Of a stretch of DNA of 27,237 nt, positions 8,801 to 16,157 are shown one piece after another (positions within the stretch are counted from its first letter, which is position 1; the number at the start of each line of letters is the position of its first letter). Under the pieces are notes generated by a model. That model was not told the origin of the DNA. It saw only the letters and a program-made list of their open reading frames with translations, and did no database searches. Position numbers and translations under genes: made by a program. Source of the stretch: CAZYQW01 sp964649825 (GTDB taxonomy: Bacteria; Planctomycetota; B15-G4; JADJEK01); assembly GCA_964649825.1 (NCBI GenBank), contig CAZYQW010000102.1, positions 1-27,237 on the forward strand, written 5' to 3'.

Positions 8801-9108
8801 AGGTCGAGCCCGGGGAGGAGGATGAGGTCGGGGCGCAGGAGCTCCATGGCCGGCCTCCTCGATCGGGTCCCCCGCAGGGAGGCCCCCGTGGCGGCCGTCC
8901 GTCCGGACGGGGGCCGGGCCGACCGGGGGGTGGTGGTCGTTCCGGACGCAGCGGCGGCGGTCCCGGTCGCAGCGGCGGTCCCGGCCGGAGTGGCGGTCCC
9001 GGCCGCAGCGGCGGCAGCGGCGGCCCCGGTCGCAGTGGCGGCGGTGGAGGGGGAGACGGCGGAGGCTCGGGTCGCGGCGGCCGTGGTCGCCGGACCGGCC
9101 GCCGCTGA
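5887..9108 (+). CDS. pnp: Polyribonucleotide nucleotidyltransferase with a ~370-residue disordered tail
   Basis: PNPase degrades RNA 3' to 5' with phosphate, in the cytoplasm, as a trimer. The GTG at 5887 is chosen because MTYAKVERKIGGQ-type sequence begins the family and AGAGGA lies upstream. Domains in order: RNase PH 1 (~1-140), helical linker (~140-310), RNase PH 2 (~310-545, with LTDIAGSEDHNGDMDFKV at ~480), KH (~555-615, IGMLIGPGGRQIKAIQEQT) and S1 (~622-695, GQVFDGKVIAIKEFGAF). The usual protein ends near residue 700. Here 1073 residues are encoded. Residues ~710-900 are RGG/RDDRGG-type repeats, ~908-985 are almost all Asp/Glu/Val, and ~990-1073 are Gly/Arg/Ser/Pro. The frame continues unbroken through all three blocks and stops just before the next gene, so the tail looks genuine. 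A role in RNA binding or condensate formation is inferred. Confidence 0.95.
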   Translation: MTYAKVERKIGGQKLSIETGKLAKQADGAVVIRYGDSVVLVTAQSAKAREGIDFFPLTVEYREKMSAGGLFPGGFIKREGRPSTREILTMRQIDRPVRPLFPAGYVREVQIIGTLLSADRENDPDVLTLTGASAALALSSIPFLGPIAGVRVGKARGRYVINPTTAVRETCTLDLVIAGTMDAVVMVEAGASEVSEEEMIEAIQAGHDAIREIIPMILELKETAGKPVQEYEAVETNEEMVDRIRDRFEDRIRDALQTNGKLARHEAIDALAAEAVESETDGIEDEIELMRVKKDAKKAFSQVSWVQERALIVERGVRVDGRRPDEIRDITCEVGLLPRTHGSALFTRGETQALVTAVLGTADAEQRVEHVMADYKKRFYLDYNFPPFSVGEVRPIRGVGRREIGHGALAERAVLAVFPEAEGFSYTVRIVSDILESNGSSSMASVCGATLAMMDAGVPIKAPVAGVAMGLVMDGSRYQILTDIAGSEDHNGDMDFKVAGTSAGITALQMDIKVGGLTIEILREALEQARRGRLHILEKMVETIAEPRSDVSQYAPRLKRLTIPVEKIGMLIGPGGRQIKAIQEQTNVNIEVSDDGVVLVSGPDAESVEAGVSMVRAVTAEVEVGQVFDGKVIAIKEFGAFVEIAPGQEGLCHVSELSTEFVKDVTDVVKLGDVIRVKVIHVDPTGRIKLSRKAAMSEAGTGGAPPAERVAERERERGGGGERGGPRSDRGGRDDRGGRPRDEPGGRSDRGERGGRERDDRGGRDRGGHDRDRGGRPERGGRDRDDRGSQGERGGRERGDRDVVRAERDSRDDRGGRPERSGRDRDDRGGREREERGGREREERGGREREERGGRERDDRGGRERDDRGGRARDDRGRSDRPEPAAGGPSGRGRSRFGGRGDKEREPPFVTEDIEEEVDALGVGPLDVEDVDEVEDIEDIEEVEDVDEVDEVEDLEDDFEDDDEDELEFDDEVEPGEEDEVGAQELHGRPPRSGPPQGGPRGGRPSGRGPGRPGGGGRSGRSGGGPGRSGGPGRSGGPGRSGGSGGPGRSGGGGGGDGGGSGRGGRGRRTGRR
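8371..8514 (+). repeat. Six 24-bp tandem repeats inside pnp
   Basis: Six in-frame copies of a 24-bp unit start at 8371, 8395, 8419, 8443, 8467 and 8491. The first three are near identical and encode GGREREER; the next two encode GGRERDDR and the last GGRARDDR. Looser versions of the same unit extend upstream to about 8050. The unit length being a multiple of three means copy-number change would alter tail length without breaking the frame. Confidence 0.9.
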
Positions 9109-9124
9109 TCCGGGGTAGGCGGCG

Positions 9125-9874
9125 GTGCCGCCGTCCTCGCGACGACTCATCGGTTGGATCGCGGGCATCGTGTGGGGCGGGCTGGGCGCATGCTACGGTC
9201 CGCCCGCGTCCGACGATCTCCCTCGGCTCGTGAGCGCATCGCCCCTTCCCGCGTCCGGCCGAATCGTCGACTTGACCCATCCGCTGGCCGAGAGCGATTC
9301 GATCGACTCGGACGCGAGCCCGACCCGGCTGCGCGCGCCCGCGTCGCGAGGTGGCGAGCTCAGCGTCGACCGCATCGATCCCGGCGCCCTGATCGGTCCG
9401 GCGGTGGTGATCGACATCGAGGACCGCGCCCGCGACGATCCGGACACGACTCTCGCACGGGACGACTGGCTCGCCTACGAATCGCGACACGGTCCGATTC
9501 CCGCCGGTGCGATCATCCTGATCCGCGCCGGTTGGGACGGCCGGCACGGCGACTCGGCGCGCTACTGGAACGCCGATGCACATGGCGGGTTCCACTTCCC
9601 CGGTATCGGCGAGGAGGCCGTTCGTTTTCTGCTCGAGCAGCGGGACATCCGTGGGATCGGAGTGGACGGTCCCCGTCTCGACCCGGGCTGGCTCGACGCG
9701 CGGGCCGCGGAGGCCGAGCTCCTCGCGGCGGGACGCTACGTGGTGGAGAACCTCCGTGGGATCGACCGCTTGCCGCCGGCCGGGGCGACCGTCATCGTGG
9801 CGCCGGCGCTCGCGGTGGGGGCCGGGGTGGCGTTGGCGCGGGTCCTTGGAGTCGTGCCTCGCGCCGGCTCTTGA
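9125..9874 (+). CDS. Lipoprotein with a degenerate cyclase (kynurenine-formamidase-like) domain
   Basis: The 249-residue product starts at GTG 9125, 16 bases after pnp, with a G-rich purine tract upstream. The N-terminus looks like a lipoprotein signal (WIAGIVWGGLGAC, Cys about residue 23). The rest follows the cyclase family (PF04199): RIVDLTHPLAES, GPAVVIDIEDR, YESRHGPIPAGAIILIRAGW, RGIGVDGPRLDPG, and ENLRGIDRLPPAGATVIVAP. Known members bind a divalent metal through an HxGTHxDxPxH motif between the first two blocks. Here that place reads TRLRAPASRGG, with no histidines, and the later His before the ENL block is Glu. The protein is therefore likely catalytically altered or non-enzymatic. Other frames do not restore the motif, so a simple frameshift is not the explanation. 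Confidence 0.8.
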   Translation: MPPSSRRLIGWIAGIVWGGLGACYGPPASDDLPRLVSASPLPASGRIVDLTHPLAESDSIDSDASPTRLRAPASRGGELSVDRIDPGALIGPAVVIDIEDRARDDPDTTLARDDWLAYESRHGPIPAGAIILIRAGWDGRHGDSARYWNADAHGGFHFPGIGEEAVRFLLEQRDIRGIGVDGPRLDPGWLDARAAEAELLAAGRYVVENLRGIDRLPPAGATVIVAPALAVGAGVALARVLGVVPRAGS

Positions 9875-9954
9875 TGCGACGACGTCCGGGTTTTCGGTGA
9901 GGATCGCCACAAGCTGCGTTTGCGTCCGAGCCGATAGGGCGCCGGGAGCGATCG

Positions 9955-10575
9955 ATGCTGACCCTAGAAGCCCACGCCTCGACGTCGTCCGGCAAGCCCA
10001 CCGGTGTCGGTTCCGCGCTGGACGACGCGATCGTCACGACCAGCCGGGACAACGTCATCCTGTCGTGGAACAGCGGAGCCGAGCGTCTGCTCGGATACCG
10101 CGCCCATGAGGTGATCGGCAAGAACATCGCGTTCCTTTTCCCGGAGAAGCACCGCGAGATCGACGCGCTGAACAGCCGCGACGTGATCTCCGGCTTGACC
10201 GTGCGGAACAGCGTGGCCAAGACGCGCTGCAAGCAGGGGATGCTTGCCTCGTTGATCTACACGCTCGTGCCGATGCGCGACCGCGCCGGGCGGGTCGTTG
10301 GCATCCTTCGAATCTGCAAGGACATCTCGGCGTTCAAGACGGCCTGCGCCGCGCTCGTCCGGGCGAAGGACCAGCTCGAACGACCCGACCGCGTCGAGGA
10401 CGGAGTCCTGCGCGCGATGAGTCTCGGCGTCGGGGTTTCCGGTGAAACGGACGATCCCGTTCGCGACGAGAGTCGGCGTATGGAGTCCGGGTTCCGGCAG
10501 ATCGTCACGCAAGAGACCCGCCGGCTGCGTGAGCTCTTGGATGAGATCGAGACCTACGTCCAGCGCCACGACTGA
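9955..10575 (+). CDS. Single PAS-domain protein
   Basis: The protein has 206 residues. Residues ~20-135 form a PAS fold with the usual landmarks: DAIVTTSRDNVILSWN, GAERLLGYRAHEVIGKNI, then IYTLVPMRDRAGRVVGILRICKDIS. After it comes a helical, charged region (~135-206) predicted to be coiled-coil-like (QETRRLRELLDEIETYVQ). No histidine kinase, GGDEF, EAL or DNA-binding domain follows, so it is a stand-alone sensor or adaptor. No conserved haem or flavin ligand can be assigned by eye. The ATG at 9955 has GGGAG upstream. It lies 80 bases after the cyclase-like gene on the same strand. Confidence 0.85.
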   Translation: MLTLEAHASTSSGKPTGVGSALDDAIVTTSRDNVILSWNSGAERLLGYRAHEVIGKNIAFLFPEKHREIDALNSRDVISGLTVRNSVAKTRCKQGMLASLIYTLVPMRDRAGRVVGILRICKDISAFKTACAALVRAKDQLERPDRVEDGVLRAMSLGVGVSGETDDPVRDESRRMESGFRQIVTQETRRLRELLDEIETYVQRHD

Positions 10576-10706
10576 CGGCGTCTCGCCCGTTTCCGGCCTC
10601 TGGGGTCGATCCGGCCGGCTGTTGCTGGCGAGAAACGGACGAGCTGCGTGCCGTCGCACCATCCAGCGCGCTAGAATCGGGTCCTCACAGAAACCGAGGA
10701 GTTGCC

Positions 10707-11075
10707 ATGCATCGTGTTGATCGAGCGCAGGTCCAGGAAATCTTGCACGAATACAAGAAGGAGTGCTACCTGCTCGAGCACCGCTCCACGGACCAGACCG
10801 ACGTCGAGAAGACGACGGAGCGTCTCGTCGAAGGAATCCTCTCCCAGAACTTCCACTACCACTTCCACAAGCCCGTCAACCGCGAGCGCGCGGAGACGCT
10901 CGGGTTGATCGAGAACTACACGCGCGAAGCGGTGCTTCCACCCGTCGTCGGCAAGCTCGCGGAGCGGATCGTCCTGCTCGAGAAGAGGTACGAGGCGGGC
11001 GTGCGCGCACTCGAACGGCTGTTGCTCCTGATCGGCGAGCCGGCCACGGACGAAGCGAGCACGAACGGGATCTGA
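10707..11075 (+). CDS. Small hypothetical helical protein
   Basis: A 122-residue, soluble, mostly helical protein with no family I recognise. The start at 10707 has a good GAGGAG site five bases upstream, and TAGAAT around 10675 could be a -10 element for its own promoter. The sequence has His-rich spots (NFHYHFHKPVNRERAE), and a C-terminal helix with heptad-like leucines (KLAERIVLLEKRY, ALERLLLLIGE) that suggests oligomerisation. There is no signal peptide and no membrane segment. It converges on the HEAT/WD40 gene with an 18-bp gap. Codon use looks like its neighbours, so it is probably a real gene. Confidence 0.75.
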   Translation: MHRVDRAQVQEILHEYKKECYLLEHRSTDQTDVEKTTERLVEGILSQNFHYHFHKPVNRERAETLGLIENYTREAVLPPVVGKLAERIVLLEKRYEAGVRALERLLLLIGEPATDEASTNGI

Positions 11076-11093
11076 TTTCCCGGTCGGCGCGGA

Positions 11094-13751
11094 TCAGAGC
11101 GTCGCGAGGAAGTTATCGAGGAGGTCGGGCTCCGCCTGATAGTTGAAGTCCTCGATGATCGAGGCCCAGCGGCGCACGGCTCGTCCCGCCGCGAGGTCGC
11201 CGAGCGCCACCGCCGCGTACGCCCGGACGGCGGCCGGCTCCTCGTGATCGTCGAGCACGGCGATGATGGAATCGAACGCGTCGGCGTTGCCGACGCGCGC
11301 GAGCGCATACAGCACCGCGGACCGCGCGCCGGGGCGGCGCTCTCCGTCGAGCCGTTCCATCAGGATTCGCTGGGCGCTCGGCCCGCCGATCAGGTGAAGG
11401 GCGATCGCGGCGTTCGGGACGAGTTCCTCGTCCACCGCCTTCTCGAGGAGCTTCTCGATCGTCGCCGCCGCCGCCGCGTCGCCGAGCAGGCCGGCCGCGA
11501 GCGCGAGGTATCCGGCCAGGATGGGATCGCGCTCGGACTTGAGCGCCGCGCGGATCGACCGCGCCGCGCGTTGATCGCCGAACAGCCCCGCCGCGATTCC
11601 GAGCGCGGCGCGCGAGGAGTGATCGCGCTCGTCCTCGAACGCGCGGCCGAGGTCCTCGAATCCGCGTCGATCTTGCGCGAGTCCGAGACCGATCGCGGCG
11701 AACGGCAGCCGTGACTTCGCGGCGAGGCTGATCCGCGGAGCGACCACGACACCGTTATGCGCGAGCACACCGGTGCGACGCTCCTGGATCTTCGCGAGAA
11801 GCGGCTGCGGTCCTTGTCCGCTCCCGACGCGACCCATCGCGATGGCGATGAAGTTCTTGGCCGACACGTCGGACTCGATGCGATCGCGGGCGGCGAGCCG
11901 CTTCATCACCTCGGCGTCCGCCGTCCCCCGGAAGCGACGCCCGATCGCGATCGCGGCGGAGCGGCGCGCGTGGACGTCGTCGTCTTCGATGTAGTCGAAC
12001 AGAACGTTCCTCTGCTCGTCGTCGATCAGGCGTCCGAACGAGAGGATGAGGTACGCCCGCGGAATCCGGTTCAGCGTGAGCTTGCGGTTCAAGAGCTGCT
12101 CGACCGGCGTCGCGAGGGCCGGATCGCCGGCCACCCCCGCCGCGATGGAAAGGCCGGACTGGACCGTACGCTCCAGCTCGAAGAACTCGTTGGGCGCGAG
12201 GAGTTCCGCGAGCGCCACGGCCGCCGGGCCCGCCCCCGCGACCACGACGTCGTCGCCGACCGCGCCCGGCTTCCTCGTCCCCGGCGGCTCGTAGATCCGG
12301 ACGTCTCCGGCCTCGGTCCCGACCGCGAGGCGCGTGCCATCCGGAGACCAGGCGATCGTGCGGATCACGTCGGCCTGCATCCTCACGTTGGCGCGAACGG
12401 TCGAGTCGATCGCGTCGACGATCCAGAGTCCGCCGGAATCCGCCGCCGCGACGGTGCGCCCGTCGGGATGGAAGTCGCCGGCCTCGACCGGGCCCTCGAA
12501 GCGGTGGAGCGACGCGACCGGCTTGCCGGCGGCGTCGGCGCGTTGGATCTGCCCCGAACGTCCGACGCTCACGAACGACTCGCCATCCGCGGCCCAGGCC
12601 AAGTCGACGACCGGACCGTCGTGGAGGCGGACGTGCGCGAGCTCGCGACCCGACTTCGGGAAGGCGATCGACACGAACCCCTCGGTGGTACCGAAGGCGA
12701 CGCGGTCCGCGTCGTTTCGCCACGAGCCGAGGGTGCAGTGCGCCGCTCGCTCGAAGGACGCGACGAAACGTCGCGCCCGCGTCGACCAGACTTGCGGCTC
12801 GCCCTCGGAGGTGCTCACGAGGACGCGCTCGCCCCGCTCGGGATCGAACGCGACGTGGACGACGGGGCGTGGCATCGCGAGCTGGTTGAGCTCGCGCGCG
12901 GCGCCTGTGCTCCAGATGCGGAGTCCATCGGCGCGCGCGACGCAGATCTGCTCTCCGTCGGGAGAGAACGCGACGTGCGTGGCGCCGAGCGGGTCGGAGG
13001 CGTACGGCGTCCGCTCCTCGCCGTCGACGTCGAACAGCCGCACCGATCCGTCCCGCCCGGCGCTGGCGAGTCGTCGTCCGTCCGGCGACCACGCGAGCGC
13101 CCGCACGCCGCCCTCGTGCCGCCGGAGATGGAGTGGAGTCATCGGGGGCACTGCGGGCGGCTCGCGCTGCGCCGGGCCGTCGTTCGCCGGCGTCGCGTGC
13201 GCGGCGAGCAGGCCGAGGGCGAGCGCCGCGCTGCGGCGAACGTCGCTCTCCCGTTTCTTGTCGAGGATCAGCTCGACGAGCGGCGCGGTGGCGGCGGCGT
13301 CGCCGAGCACGCCGAGGGACTGCGCGGCGGCCCGTCGGACGTCGAGCGAAGGGTCATCCAGGTGCGCGAGGAGCCGGGGCAAGACGTCGCTGCTTCCCGT
13401 CTTAGCCAACGCGACCAGCGCCGCGCTCCGGAGATCGGGGTTGGCCTCGACCAACGAGCTTTCGAGCGCGGCGACCATGCGCTCGATCTGGGCCGACGTC
13501 AGCACCGGTGGTTTGGCCGCGTCGCCGAGGCGTTCCTGACGTCGCGTCGCCAGGATCGACTCGGAGTTCAGGAACCACCAGTATTCCCAGTCCTCGTCGT
13601 GATAGTCGGTGCGAGGACCCTGTCCGGGCCCGACGTTCGGACGAGCAAGCCCCGCCTGACCGCGAGCCGGAGTGGAGAGCACCGCCGCCGCGAACAGCAG
13701 CCAGACGAATCGCATGGATGAGAACGCGATGGTGGCGACTCGGTGGGGCAC
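11094..13751 (-). CDS. Exported HEAT-repeat / WD40 beta-propeller protein
   Basis: The product has 885 residues from GTG 13751, or 873 from ATG 13715; both give a signal peptide (MRFVWLLFAAAVLSTPARGQA). The GTG has AGGTAGGGAG directly upstream, the ATG has no clear site, so GTG is preferred. Residues ~85-195 are HEAT/armadillo-like helical repeats (LVALAKTGSSDVLPRLLAHL, VRRAAAQSLGVLGDA). Residues ~205-490 are about seven WD40-like blades (VRALAWSPDGRRLASAGRDG, IRTIAWSPDGTRLAVGTEAG). Residues ~520-885 return to HEAT repeats with AAA/GLL/GDA patterns. Such combinations act as protein-protein scaffolds; no catalytic residues are seen. It is the last gene of a three-gene operon of exported proteins, 10 bases after the previous stop. 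Confidence 0.85.
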   Translation of the reverse strand: MPHRVATIAFSSMRFVWLLFAAAVLSTPARGQAGLARPNVGPGQGPRTDYHDEDWEYWWFLNSESILATRRQERLGDAAKPPVLTSAQIERMVAALESSLVEANPDLRSAALVALAKTGSSDVLPRLLAHLDDPSLDVRRAAAQSLGVLGDAAATAPLVELILDKKRESDVRRSAALALGLLAAHATPANDGPAQREPPAVPPMTPLHLRRHEGGVRALAWSPDGRRLASAGRDGSVRLFDVDGEERTPYASDPLGATHVAFSPDGEQICVARADGLRIWSTGAARELNQLAMPRPVVHVAFDPERGERVLVSTSEGEPQVWSTRARRFVASFERAAHCTLGSWRNDADRVAFGTTEGFVSIAFPKSGRELAHVRLHDGPVVDLAWAADGESFVSVGRSGQIQRADAAGKPVASLHRFEGPVEAGDFHPDGRTVAAADSGGLWIVDAIDSTVRANVRMQADVIRTIAWSPDGTRLAVGTEAGDVRIYEPPGTRKPGAVGDDVVVAGAGPAAVALAELLAPNEFFELERTVQSGLSIAAGVAGDPALATPVEQLLNRKLTLNRIPRAYLILSFGRLIDDEQRNVLFDYIEDDDVHARRSAAIAIGRRFRGTADAEVMKRLAARDRIESDVSAKNFIAIAMGRVGSGQGPQPLLAKIQERRTGVLAHNGVVVAPRISLAAKSRLPFAAIGLGLAQDRRGFEDLGRAFEDERDHSSRAALGIAAGLFGDQRAARSIRAALKSERDPILAGYLALAAGLLGDAAAAATIEKLLEKAVDEELVPNAAIALHLIGGPSAQRILMERLDGERRPGARSAVLYALARVGNADAFDSIIAVLDDHEEPAAVRAYAAVALGDLAAGRAVRRWASIIEDFNYQAEPDLLDNFLATL

Positions 13752-13761
13752 GACTCCCTAC

Positions 13762-14670
13762 CTAGTTCCTCGTCGCGGGCCGGCGCAAGCTCCGAACGTC
13801 CGGGAGCGGAACCGCCGGCTCCACGCCGTCGAGCCGCGGACCGGCGGGGGCGGGGGCGGGGGCGACCGAGGGCGCCCCGGCGGCGCCGGGGAGGCCGGGG
13901 GCGCCGCGGGCGGACGCACCGGTTCCGGGGCCGAACAGCCCCGTGAGCCCGCCGGGAGCCGTCCGGGCCGCACCGCCGAGGAGCGAATCGAGCAAGGTCC
14001 CCGCGCTCGGCGGGACGTCGCCCGAGTCCGGGGGCAGGACCGCGAAGAACGGCGCATCCGGGTAGTGATCTTTCAGCTTCCCGAGCAGGAGAACGCGCTC
14101 CGCATGCGAGACCGGACCCTGCGCGAGCCGAGTCGCGATCCCCCGGAGCACGGCCAGCCGATCGATCCCGACGAACGCGAACCGCCGGTGCTGGAGCGAC
14201 TCCCGGCGCGACGCCCAGCCCGGGTCCGCGATGAACGCCCGATTCGCTTGCTCCCATCGCTCGAGACGCCCGGCGTCGAGCGATTCCGCCTCGAGGCGGT
14301 CGAGCGCGAACAGGAACAGGAACTTGTCGGCGATCGCCAGCGCTTCGGGTGCGACTGGATCGGGGAGCGGAGCCTCGAGGAGCTCTCGCATCTGGAGCAT
14401 CGACGTCCGGTCGGAATCGAGCTGGCGAGGCGGGCGATCCTCGGGTCCGCCACTCGGCAAGGTCGCTTCCACGGTGAGCGCCTCGAGCTCCAGCGCCAGG
14501 AGGCCGCGCAGGTAGTCGACGCGCTGCACGGTCAACGGGCGACGGTCGGCATCGAGTACGCGATCGAGCGGGACCTGACGGATCTCGGGCTGCATTCCGC
14601 CCGGAACCTGGCCGGCCAGGTGCGCGTGGACGACGAGGGAGAGGACGGCGGCGGTGGTTCGAGGGTTCAT
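13762..14670 (-). CDS. Secreted protein of unknown function with Gly/Ala/Pro-rich tail
   Basis: The 302-residue protein begins at ATG 14670, which overlaps the stop codon of the upstream gene (ATGA). The frame is open further upstream, but that part is the antisense-free shadow of the preceding gene and lacks a signal peptide. From this start a short signal sequence is seen (MNPRTTAAVLSLVVHAHLAGQ). Residues ~30-215 are helical, with many Leu/Arg/Glu and the segment LAIADKFLFLFALDRLEAESL. Residues ~225-302 are Gly/Ala/Pro-rich and probably disordered. I do not recognise a family. Its position between a DUF1501-like protein and a HEAT/WD40 protein suggests one exported complex. Confidence 0.75.
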   Translation of the reverse strand: MNPRTTAAVLSLVVHAHLAGQVPGGMQPEIRQVPLDRVLDADRRPLTVQRVDYLRGLLALELEALTVEATLPSGGPEDRPPRQLDSDRTSMLQMRELLEAPLPDPVAPEALAIADKFLFLFALDRLEAESLDAGRLERWEQANRAFIADPGWASRRESLQHRRFAFVGIDRLAVLRGIATRLAQGPVSHAERVLLLGKLKDHYPDAPFFAVLPPDSGDVPPSAGTLLDSLLGGAARTAPGGLTGLFGPGTGASARGAPGLPGAAGAPSVAPAPAPAGPRLDGVEPAVPLPDVRSLRRPATRN

Positions 14671-15881
14671 GCCAGGATCTCCGGGATCGGTTCGCCCTCG
14701 GCCCCCTCGAGCGGGAACTCGAGAATCTGGGCGATCGACGGGGCGAGGTCGATCTGCTGCCGGCGGCCGGCGCCGAGCAGCCCGCGGCGGGCGCACGGGC
14801 CCGCCGCAACCAGGAACAGCCGGCGGAGGCTCGGGTCGTCGAACGGCTCGTCGTGGCGGTCGAACCGCGGGTCTCCGCGGCCGCAGTCCGTGGTCACCAG
14901 CAGGAGCGTTCTCCCTCGATAGTACGGGTCCTCCGCCAGGAAACGCGCGAGACGCTCGAGCAGGACGTCGATGCGACGGACCGCGGTAGCGTACGAGCCG
15001 AACGCGCCGCGGTGCGCGATGTCCGGCGTGGAGAACGCGATCGCGGTGAGGACCGGTCGGTTGAGCCTCATCGCGCGCAGGGTGACGTCGAGCAGCCACT
15101 CGTCCGATGTCTCGGCGCGAATGTAGGGGCGCCCTTCGACGACGCGATCGGCGAGCGCGTCGCAGTAGGGCTCGGTGAGCTCGGGCGACGCCAGCGCATG
15201 GCCGGCGACAACCTCCGACACCTGCCCGCGGACCGCGCGCCAGCGAGCTCCGGGGTCGCGCGGGAGCCGCGGCTCCTTGAGGGTCAGCAGGAGGCGCCCG
15301 AGGTGCTGGTTGGCAAGCTCCACGTGCGAGGCTGGCCCAAGAGTTGGATCGCCGTAGGGCAGCGGCCGGGCCGGACCCGCCTCCGCCCCGGCCAGAGCCG
15401 TGGCCCCGAACGTCGGGCCGAAGTCGACGCTGGTCGACGTGCTCGGCACCCCCGCCGCGAGCGCGCGCGACCGCGGCGCGCCATGATGGCGCCGGTACGC
15501 TTCGAAGATCGTGGGGCTCGCGGCGATGTCGGCCAGGTTCTGCGACCCTCGTTCGTTCGAGTCGAGCCGCGCCCCGTAGCGACCGGTGAGGAGGTAGAGC
15601 GTCGCTGTATCATGGCGCGTCAAGTGATCGTTCCAGACGTCGGGGACGAACGTCCCGGCCTGGGCGAGAGTGCACAAGTACGGAGCCAGCGTGGGTTTGG
15701 TGGTGTCGAAGAGATCCTGATGGCGGACGCCGCCGCCGAAGCGGACGAGCACGACTTGCTCGGCTCGGGGGCGGGTGATGCCGAACGGCCGGCGGGATTG
15801 ACAGCGCGTCAGCGTCGCCGCGGCGCAGGCTCCGGCCGACGTCTTCAGGAAGGCGCGCCGGTCGATCGGGCGATGGGACAT
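14667..15881 (-). CDS. Tat-exported DUF1501 / alkaline-phosphatase-superfamily protein
   Basis: The 404-residue protein is read from ATG 15881. This start places a twin-arginine signal at residues 8-13 (RRAFLK) followed by a hydrophobic Ala/Thr stretch; a Cys (LTRC) may be a lipid site. Upstream in-frame codons would bury the signal. The N-terminal core, QVVLVRFGGGVRHQDLFD, resembles the GG..D.FD segment of DUF1501 proteins. HDTATLYLLTGRY matches the position of the nucleophile Thr/Ser of the sulfatase/alkaline-phosphatase fold, and LLLVTTDCGRGDPRFDRHDE the later metal-binding Asp/His cluster. Function as a periplasmic hydrolase or a DUF1501-type partner protein is inferred; the substrate is unknown. 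It is the first gene of the three-gene operon down to 11094. Confidence 0.85.
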   Translation of the reverse strand: MSHRPIDRRAFLKTSAGACAAATLTRCQSRRPFGITRPRAEQVVLVRFGGGVRHQDLFDTTKPTLAPYLCTLAQAGTFVPDVWNDHLTRHDTATLYLLTGRYGARLDSNERGSQNLADIAASPTIFEAYRRHHGAPRSRALAAGVPSTSTSVDFGPTFGATALAGAEAGPARPLPYGDPTLGPASHVELANQHLGRLLLTLKEPRLPRDPGARWRAVRGQVSEVVAGHALASPELTEPYCDALADRVVEGRPYIRAETSDEWLLDVTLRAMRLNRPVLTAIAFSTPDIAHRGAFGSYATAVRRIDVLLERLARFLAEDPYYRGRTLLLVTTDCGRGDPRFDRHDEPFDDPSLRRLFLVAAGPCARRGLLGAGRRQQIDLAPSIAQILEFPLEGAEGEPIPEILA

Positions 15882-16023
15882 CGACGGAACTCCAGACCGG
15901 GTCGAGCGGTGACGAGATTGTATCGGCGGGCGTCTCCGCGAATCCGGACTTCCTTTCGCGAACCCCGCCCGATAGGATGTTTCGCTTTTCCGAATGAATT
16001 CTCCCCGGCACGAGGTGGATCCG

Positions 16024-16122
16024 ATGGCGCGCAACAAGCGGAAGATCAAGAAGGCGAATCACGGCAAGCGCCCCTGCTGTGGGAACTTGATGCGCAAGCG
16101 GAAGAACAAGTTCAAGAACTGA
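16024..16122 (+). CDS. Very small, highly basic protein (32 aa)
   Basis: The ORF encodes 32 residues, of which about half are Lys or Arg: it begins MARNKRKIKKANHGKRPCC and ends RKRKNKFKN. The ATG has a strong GAGGTGG site about six bases upstream, inside an otherwise non-coding gap between divergent and convergent neighbours. The composition is like small ribosomal proteins (bL34, bL36) and short basic ribosome-associated proteins, and the KKANHGKRP core looks familiar from short hypothetical proteins of planctomycete-like genomes; that recollection is not verified. A role in ribosome or RNA binding is inferred. Two adjacent Cys (18-19) are the only potential metal ligands, too few for a zinc ribbon. 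Confidence 0.75.
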   Translation: MARNKRKIKKANHGKRPCCGNLMRKRKNKFKN

Positions 16123-16157
16123 GCCGAGGCGGCGAGCGCGGACGCCCCGTCGTCGCG

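Noticed and set aside
8641..8845. The repetitive GAAGTCGAAGAC-type DNA of the acidic PNPase block as a DNA-level element
   Set aside because: It is explained by the Asp/Glu/Val codon pattern in frame with the PNPase tail; the repeat units are irregular and there is no sign of mobility.
5884..9168. A 1094-residue open frame antisense to pnp
   Set aside because: It is a shadow caused by high GC and by the repeat-rich pnp tail. The sense frame has complete PNPase domains; the antisense translation is low-complexity Ala/Thr/Val and Asp/His/Arg with no domain.
11757..13721. A 654-residue open frame antisense to the HEAT/WD40 gene
   Set aside because: The minus strand has a clear signal peptide, WD40 and HEAT repeats. 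The plus-strand translation is Arg/Asp/Glu-rich with no pattern.
14671..15099. N-terminal extension of the secreted protein at 13762-14670
   Set aside because: It only reads the DUF1501-like gene in a different frame. The ATG at 14670 gives the signal peptide and the ATGA overlap.
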